In this document: in pieces, positions 62,766-64,000 of the stretch
Layout of the letters: each line of letters opens with the position of its first letter
How positions within the stretch are numbered: position 1 is the stretch's first letter
From: Megaleporinus macrocephalus
Lineage: Eukaryota; Chordata; Actinopteri; Characiformes; Anostomidae
NCBI GenBank assembly: GCA_021613375.1
Contig: CM038703.1
Coordinates: forward strand, 24,416,194-24,480,193
Direction of reading: 5' to 3'
Length of the DNA: 64,000 nt
Notes under the pieces: model-generated
Seen by the model: the letters and a program-made list of their open reading frames with translations, nothing else
What the model was told of the DNA's origin: nothing
Databases searched by the model: none
Position numbers and translations under genes: made by a program

Positions 62766-62887
62766 ATAAAAAATACTGCTGATGCAAAGTAGCATGCAGA
62801 GTTCAGCATAACCTGGTGAAATATACAGAAAACAGCCGAAGTTAGCCTAGCCAGCTAATGATAGCAGTGAGCTAGCACAGCAGTTAG

Positions 62888-62917
62888 TTTTGCCCCTGGT
62901 TTTATCCAGGGGCAAAA
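62888..62917. repeat. Perfect hairpin, 12-bp arms, 6-nt loop
   Basis: TTTTGCCCCTGG, loop TTTTAT, CCAGGGGCAAAA. It lies 122 bp after the larger hairpin. Confidence 0.93.
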
Positions 62918-64000
62918 ATTCCAACTAAATTCCAAGTAAAGCTGATTATAAGCCAGCACCTTGACTCTCATAACCTTCTTGGGGAAACCCAACATGCAAC
63001 AGAACCTTTGTAGGGCTTAGATAGTGAATTAGAATAGAGTGATCGCTAACTAACTATAGCTAGCTTAAAGATAAGAGAAATATATGAGTGGCAGAGTGGA
63101 ATGTCTGTTTGTGAACTGAACATAGGCTTATGAGTATTGATATAATAAGCATTAAACCATCAAATAAAAAAATGTCTGGTAATTAAAGAGGTAGCATATC
63201 CAGAATTTTGTTTAACTCTGTTTGTAAGAATTCATAAATTAGGTTTATTTATAGCCTAGTTTGTTGGATTATGTATCTTTCGCCTTTCATTTCCATTTTA
63301 AGCATGACAGGTCTGTAAAAACTCAATAAAACTGCAATCGCTTGAAGTTTTTACACTGTGTATATATTTGTCAAATGTAAACAAAGAATAAATCCTGACA
63401 ATATGGCAAAGAAATACCATTATATAGCATGATGTACCATGATATACAATGTAGAACTGTGTAACACCACTAATAACAATCGCAGACTAGATGCCACCAA
63501 TTAGCATGATGTCAGTTTGTTAACTATTTTTTTCTATTTATTATTTGCAACAAAGTATTATTAACTCTACTTTACTGACTTCTTTATTATCATATTTGGA
63601 AATTCACAGATTGCATCATGGTTATCCAAAGCCAAGGATTTACTAAGGGAACACACTAAATAACCATAATCTACAGTTTACAGTTACTATTGGCAAATCA
63701 GTACAGAATAAGTTTTTAGATTAAGCCACTTGTAACAGGAGAGCAAGTGATGCTAAACTTTTTTTGGTGTATTAATCTAGAAACAAAATAAAACAGTGAA
63801 TAAAATAAGGAAAAAGAGTAGGGAATGGTGGAAACATAGATTAGGCAAGTTGTGCTGCTTCCTGTAGTTAAATTACAGGTATAGTGTGGGGAGGAAAGAG
63901 AGATTATTTTTCTGATAGTACACTGTCACTTCCTGCTTTGGACAAAAGACCTGTGTATGCTATGTATCTGTGTGTCTGTGATTGAGATTACATTTATCTC

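Overview
This window is vertebrate, almost certainly teleost fish, nuclear DNA. It is AT-rich, its genes are split into short exons with GT..AG introns, and it is dense in fish-type transposons: Tc1/mariner, hAT, L2/CR1-type LINEs, Ty3/gypsy fragments and tRNA-derived SINEs. Long microsatellites are common. Nothing prokaryotic is present.

Two host genes can be read, arranged tail to tail. The first is an rbfox2-type RNA-binding splicing factor on the + strand. A probable non-coding leader exon ends at 14634 and twelve coding exons run from 15378 to 41846. Exons 4-7 encode the RRM (RNP2 in exon 4, RNP1 in exon 6), and the protein ends in the family's RGGYSRFAPY terminus. The second is a GPRC5-family (retinoic-acid-inducible, class C) seven-helix receptor on the - strand, with four coding exons from 56160 down to 52199 and about 410 predicted residues. 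The two stop codons are about 10.4 kb apart.

Layout. 1-14.1 kb is upstream intergenic DNA with decayed mobile elements: a LINE ORF1 esterase piece, gypsy integrase and chromodomain scraps, a gag/protease remnant and an inverted L2 LINE carrying a hAT MITE. It also holds one GC-box/CCAAT/ETS-like promoter candidate near 3.5 kb. 14.1-42.2 kb is rbfox2. Its 4.1-kb intron 5 is 90% a Tc1 element with two hAT elements nested inside it, ending 139 bp before the 93-nt RRM exon. Its 9.2-kb intron 6 holds a triple GCATGCTGGG repeat, a G/T-rich degenerate array, a hairpin and a second dead mariner in a TA microsatellite. 42.2-52.2 kb is the convergent intergenic region, with LINE debris, a solo LTR and a degenerate GTGCCC minisatellite. 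52.2-56.3 kb is the GPRC5 gene. 57.5-62.4 kb is a LINE split by a second, oppositely oriented LINE. 62.7-62.9 kb has two perfect hairpins.

The most notable point is in rbfox2 exon 9 (39007-39125). The exon is 119 nt where the reading frames on both sides require 118. The extra base lies in a run of five G, and the frame meets TAG at 39069. Every other exon junction is phase-consistent. This is either an assembly homopolymer error or a real truncating lesion of the C-terminal domain. Exon 7 is also unusual: the usual donor position has no GT, and splicing appears to use a site 27 nt downstream next to a CA repeat.
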